Positions 61,588 to 64,000 of a DNA stretch of 64,000 nt are shown here, in pieces. The notes beneath the pieces were generated by a model. It was not told the origin of the DNA. It made no database searches and was given only the letters and a program-made list of their open reading frames with translations. Source of the DNA: Nostoc parmelioides FACHB-3921 (GTDB lineage: Bacteria; Cyanobacteriota; Cyanobacteriia; Cyanobacteriales; Nostocaceae); assembly GCF_014696625.1 (NCBI RefSeq), contig NZ_JACJQL010000009.1:1-64000 (forward strand), given 5' to 3'. Within the stretch, counting starts at the first letter, position 1. Each line of letters begins with the position of its first letter. The position numbers and the translations under genes were made by a program.

Positions 61588-63318
61588 ATGGTTGCACTCA
61601 CCGAAGATACACAAGCTAATGCCAACATAGGACGTTTGACAGTGCAAACTGTGGAAATTGGGGCTGAAACAACTGCTATTCGCTGTCTCGATTGGGATCG
61701 AGAACGTTTCGATATTGAATTTGGCTTACGTAACGGCACTACATATAACTCTTTCTTAATTCAAGGTGAAAAAATTGCTTTAGTTGACACCTCACACCGC
61801 AAATTTGAGAAACTCTATCTAGAGATAGTTGGCGGATTAATCGACCCAAATCAAATCGAATATTTGATTATTAGTCACACAGAGCCAGACCATAGCGGCT
61901 TAGTGAAAGATATTTTGCAATTAGCTCCTAATATCACTATTGTTGGGGCTAAAGTCGCAATTCAATTTTTAGAAAATATGGTTCACCAACCATTCAAATC
62001 CCTACAGGTGAAAAGTGGAGAACGCTTAGATTTAGGTAATGGTCACAGCTTGGAATTCGTCTCTGCACCTAATTTACATTGGCCAGATACGATTTTGACC
62101 TATGACCACAAAACAGGAATTCTCTACACCTGTGATGTGTTTGGGATGCACTATTGCGATGATCAGACTTATGATGAAAATTTCTTCGCCATTGAAGAAG
62201 ATTTTAAATATTACTATGATTGTCTGATGGGGCCGAATGCACGGTCTGTATTAGCAGCTTTAAAACGCATTGAAAACTTAGCAATTAAAACAGTAGCTAC
62301 AGGACACGGGCCTCTACTACAAGTGCATATTAGCGAATGGTTAGGCAGGTATAAAAACTGGAGTTTAGAACAAGCTAAAACAGAGACATTAGTTGCTTTG
62401 TTTTATGCTGAAGATTATGGCTATAGTGAACATTTAGTACATATTCTGGGGCATGGATGTACTAAAACAGGTGTGGCGGTAGAATTAATGGACTTAAATA
62501 CTGCTGAACTACAAGAAGTAAGAGAATTAGTTACTCAAGCATCTGGCTTAGTCATCGCCATGCCATCACAATATTCACTGACAGCCCAAGCAGCTTTAAA
62601 TACTATTTTGGCGGCTGTACATCATAAACAGGCCATAGGCTTATTAGAGTCTGGTGGAGGAGAAGATGAACCTGTTTTTCCCTTACGAAATAAGTTTCAA
62701 GAATTGGGATTAGTTGAAGCTTTCCCCCCAATTTTAATTAAAGAAGCTCCCACACAAACTACAGAACAACTTTGTGAAGAAGCTGGTACAGATATAGGGC
62801 AATGGTTAACACGCGATCGCACCATCAAACAAATCAAATCCATCAATACTGACTTAGAGAAAGCTTTAGGACGGATTAGCACCGGCTTATACATCATCAC
62901 TACCAAAAAAGGAGAAATTCAAGGTGCCATGTTCGCCTCATGGGTGACACAAGCTAGCCTCAATCCTTTGGGAGTAGCCATTGCCGTCTCCAAAGAACGC
63001 GCCATTGAATCCTTAATGCAGGTAGGCGATCGCTTTGTTTTGAATGTTCTGGAAGAAGATAACTATCAAGGATTGATGAAACATTTCCTCAAACGCTTTG
63101 CCCCTGGTGCAGACCGCTTTGCAGGCATCAAAACCTACCCAGCCACCGACGGTTCCCCCATTCTTGCAGAATCCCTAGCTTACACAGAATGCGAAATCAC
63201 CAGCCGTATGGACTGTGGCGACCATTGGATTATCTACAGCATTGTTCAAGTCGGCAGAGTTGCCAACGTCCATGCCATGACAGCCGTTCATCATCGCAAA
63301 GTTGGTAATCATTACTAA
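61588..63318 (+). CDS. Flavodiiron protein, cyanobacterial (Flv) type
   Basis: 576 residues. Cyanobacterial Flv proteins reduce O2 to water at the acceptor side of photosystem I or protect photosystem II. Three domains: metallo-beta-lactamase-like diiron domain (1 to about 270), flavodoxin-like FMN domain (about 275-420, CTKTGVAVELMDL region) and a C-terminal flavin reductase domain (about 430-576). The diiron ligands look canonical: His97-x-Glu99-x-Asp101-His102 (HTEPDH), His in NLHWPD, Asp in TCDVFG and His in TGHGP. This agrees with Flv3 or Flv4 rather than Flv1/Flv2, whose ligands are altered. Start ATG with gggag 8 bases upstream. Confidence 0.92.
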   Translation: MVALTEDTQANANIGRLTVQTVEIGAETTAIRCLDWDRERFDIEFGLRNGTTYNSFLIQGEKIALVDTSHRKFEKLYLEIVGGLIDPNQIEYLIISHTEPDHSGLVKDILQLAPNITIVGAKVAIQFLENMVHQPFKSLQVKSGERLDLGNGHSLEFVSAPNLHWPDTILTYDHKTGILYTCDVFGMHYCDDQTYDENFFAIEEDFKYYYDCLMGPNARSVLAALKRIENLAIKTVATGHGPLLQVHISEWLGRYKNWSLEQAKTETLVALFYAEDYGYSEHLVHILGHGCTKTGVAVELMDLNTAELQEVRELVTQASGLVIAMPSQYSLTAQAALNTILAAVHHKQAIGLLESGGGEDEPVFPLRNKFQELGLVEAFPPILIKEAPTQTTEQLCEEAGTDIGQWLTRDRTIKQIKSINTDLEKALGRISTGLYIITTKKGEIQGAMFASWVTQASLNPLGVAIAVSKERAIESLMQVGDRFVLNVLEEDNYQGLMKHFLKRFAPGADRFAGIKTYPATDGSPILAESLAYTECEITSRMDCGDHWIIYSIVQVGRVANVHAMTAVHHRKVGNHY

Positions 63319-63345
63319 TTAAGCACTGGGGACTGAGGAATAGAG

Positions 63346-63530
63346 ATTGAGAGCAGGGGAGGCAGGGGGAGCAGGGGAGGCAGGGGTAGAAATTCTCAGT
63401 ACCCAATCCCCAATCCCTAGTCCCCAATCCCCAATCCCCAATCCCCAGCCCCCAATCTCCAATCCAAAGCAAAAGTAAAAAGAAAAAATCTTTTACCTTT
63501 TTACTTTTTACTTTTTACTTTTTTCTCCCC
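63346..63530. repeat. STRR-type heptanucleotide and related simple repeats
   Basis: Three blocks in tandem: gcagggggagcaggggaggc-type purine repeat (63353-63386), at least eight ccccaat/ccccagt heptamers with variants (about 63404-63465), and a cttttta heptamer block (about 63497-63523). The ccccaat class is the STRR family described from heterocystous cyanobacteria. They fill the gap between the flavodiiron gene and the next gene. Confidence 0.88.
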
Positions 63531-63536
63531 AATCCC

Positions 63537-64000
63537 ATGTACAAACCTGTAGAAGATAGCCCAATTTCCGTGTACGAAATCAATCGGGGTCGGATTGTCC
63601 GCACCTTAGAATTGATTCAAGATGTGATTGTGATTTCCTTATGTATCGGTTTATTTAGCTTCATGGCTATTCAGGTGTGGGATATGTTCCTTTCCCTGCT
63701 TCCACCTTTAGATTTCCATGTTGTCACTGCCGATATTTTGTTTCTGCTGATTTTAGTCGAGTTATTCCGACTGCTGATTATCTACCTCCAAGAACAACGC
63801 ATATCTATAGGTGTGGCGGTAGAAGTTTCTATTGTCTCCGCGTTGCGAGAAGTCATTGTTAAAGGTGTACTAGAAACTAATTGGAGTCAAGTTTTAGCAA
63901 CTTGTGCCTTTTTATTAGTTTTGGGAATATTGCTGGTTCTGCGAGTTTGGCTACCACCCACGTTTGAAGGGATTGATCCAGAACAACAAATAGCCAAGCG
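63537..64000 (+). CDS. PsiE-like membrane protein, N-terminal part
   Basis: The last 154 complete codons of the window form an open frame without stop that runs off the end. It starts with ATG at 63537 (MYKPVEDSPISVYEINRGRI). Hydrophobic segments: IVISLCIGLFSFMAIQVW, ILFLLILVELFRLLIIYLQ and VLATCAFLLVLGILLVLRVW; the ELFRLLIIYL...I..ALREVIVKG pattern fits the phosphate-starvation-inducible PsiE family of four-helix membrane proteins. The function of PsiE is unclear. Confidence 0.75.
   Translation, partial: MYKPVEDSPISVYEINRGRIVRTLELIQDVIVISLCIGLFSFMAIQVWDMFLSLLPPLDFHVVTADILFLLILVELFRLLIIYLQEQRISIGVAVEVSIVSALREVIVKGVLETNWSQVLATCAFLLVLGILLVLRVWLPPTFEGIDPEQQIAK

Overview
The window looks like chromosomal DNA of a filamentous, probably heterocyst-forming cyanobacterium of the Nostoc/Anabaena group. 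It carries photosystem genes (the psbA 3' end and psaK), a flavodiiron protein, an FtsH protease, numerous GCGATCGC (HIP1) octamers inside and between genes, CCCCAAT-type heptanucleotide tandem repeats known from heterocystous cyanobacteria, PEP-CTERM proteins, and AT-rich intergenic DNA full of small dispersed palindromic repeats. No tRNA, rRNA, CRISPR array or intact insertion sequence was found.

Layout. 1-6.3 kb: psbA tail, a protein with two C-terminal Tudor/chromo-like domains, an ACT-domain malic enzyme, a 21-bp tandem array and a PhoD-like metallophosphatase. 6.3-18.5 kb: repeat-rich spacers, two L,D-transpeptidases, a Gln-rich PEP-CTERM protein, KDPG aldolase, an HdeD-like membrane protein just upstream of a GH31 alpha-glucosidase, glutaminase, psaK and ftsH. 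18.8-25.6 kb: an FMN reductase, then gene wreckage (toxin-antitoxin fragment, IS1634-type transposase pieces joined to the back half of a MarR regulator), then small secreted or membrane proteins and a 2H-phosphoesterase-like protein. 26-34.8 kb: large surface proteins, namely a two-partner-secretion exoprotein, a PEP-CTERM protein and an 11-module CARDB/RTX protein.

36.2-50.4 kb is a one-directional exopolysaccharide locus of the Wzx/Wzy type: a Wzc-like copolymerase/tyrosine kinase, a flippase, a polymerase, several glycosyltransferases, a WecG/TagA-type transferase and a polyprenyl-phosphate glycosylphosphotransferase that probably starts the lipid-linked unit. No Wza/OPX outer-membrane exporter is in the window. 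A GH10 xylanase-like secreted enzyme lies next to it on the other strand.

52.1-60.2 kb is a cobalamin/metal uptake locus: a cobalamin riboswitch, a DUF1636 Cys-rich protein, a near-consensus Fur/Zur-type box, a TonB-dependent receptor, a protein with a thioredoxin-like [2Fe-2S] ferredoxin domain, and a binding lipoprotein, permease and ATPase with overlapping ends. A frameshifted ParD-like antitoxin lies inside it. The window ends with a D-cysteine desulfhydrase/ACC-deaminase family enzyme, a flavodiiron protein and the start of a PsiE-like membrane protein.

The most unusual signals are the tandem Tudor-like domains, the 21-bp palindromic array, a MITE with 16-bp inverted ends and an 11-bp target repeat, a three-copy element of 113-128 bp, a small dispersed repeat that entered the CARDB gene in frame and spread through its modules, the transposase-MarR chimera, and the combination of riboswitch and Fur/Zur-like box in one uptake locus. 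All functions are assigned by reading motifs; no database search was run.
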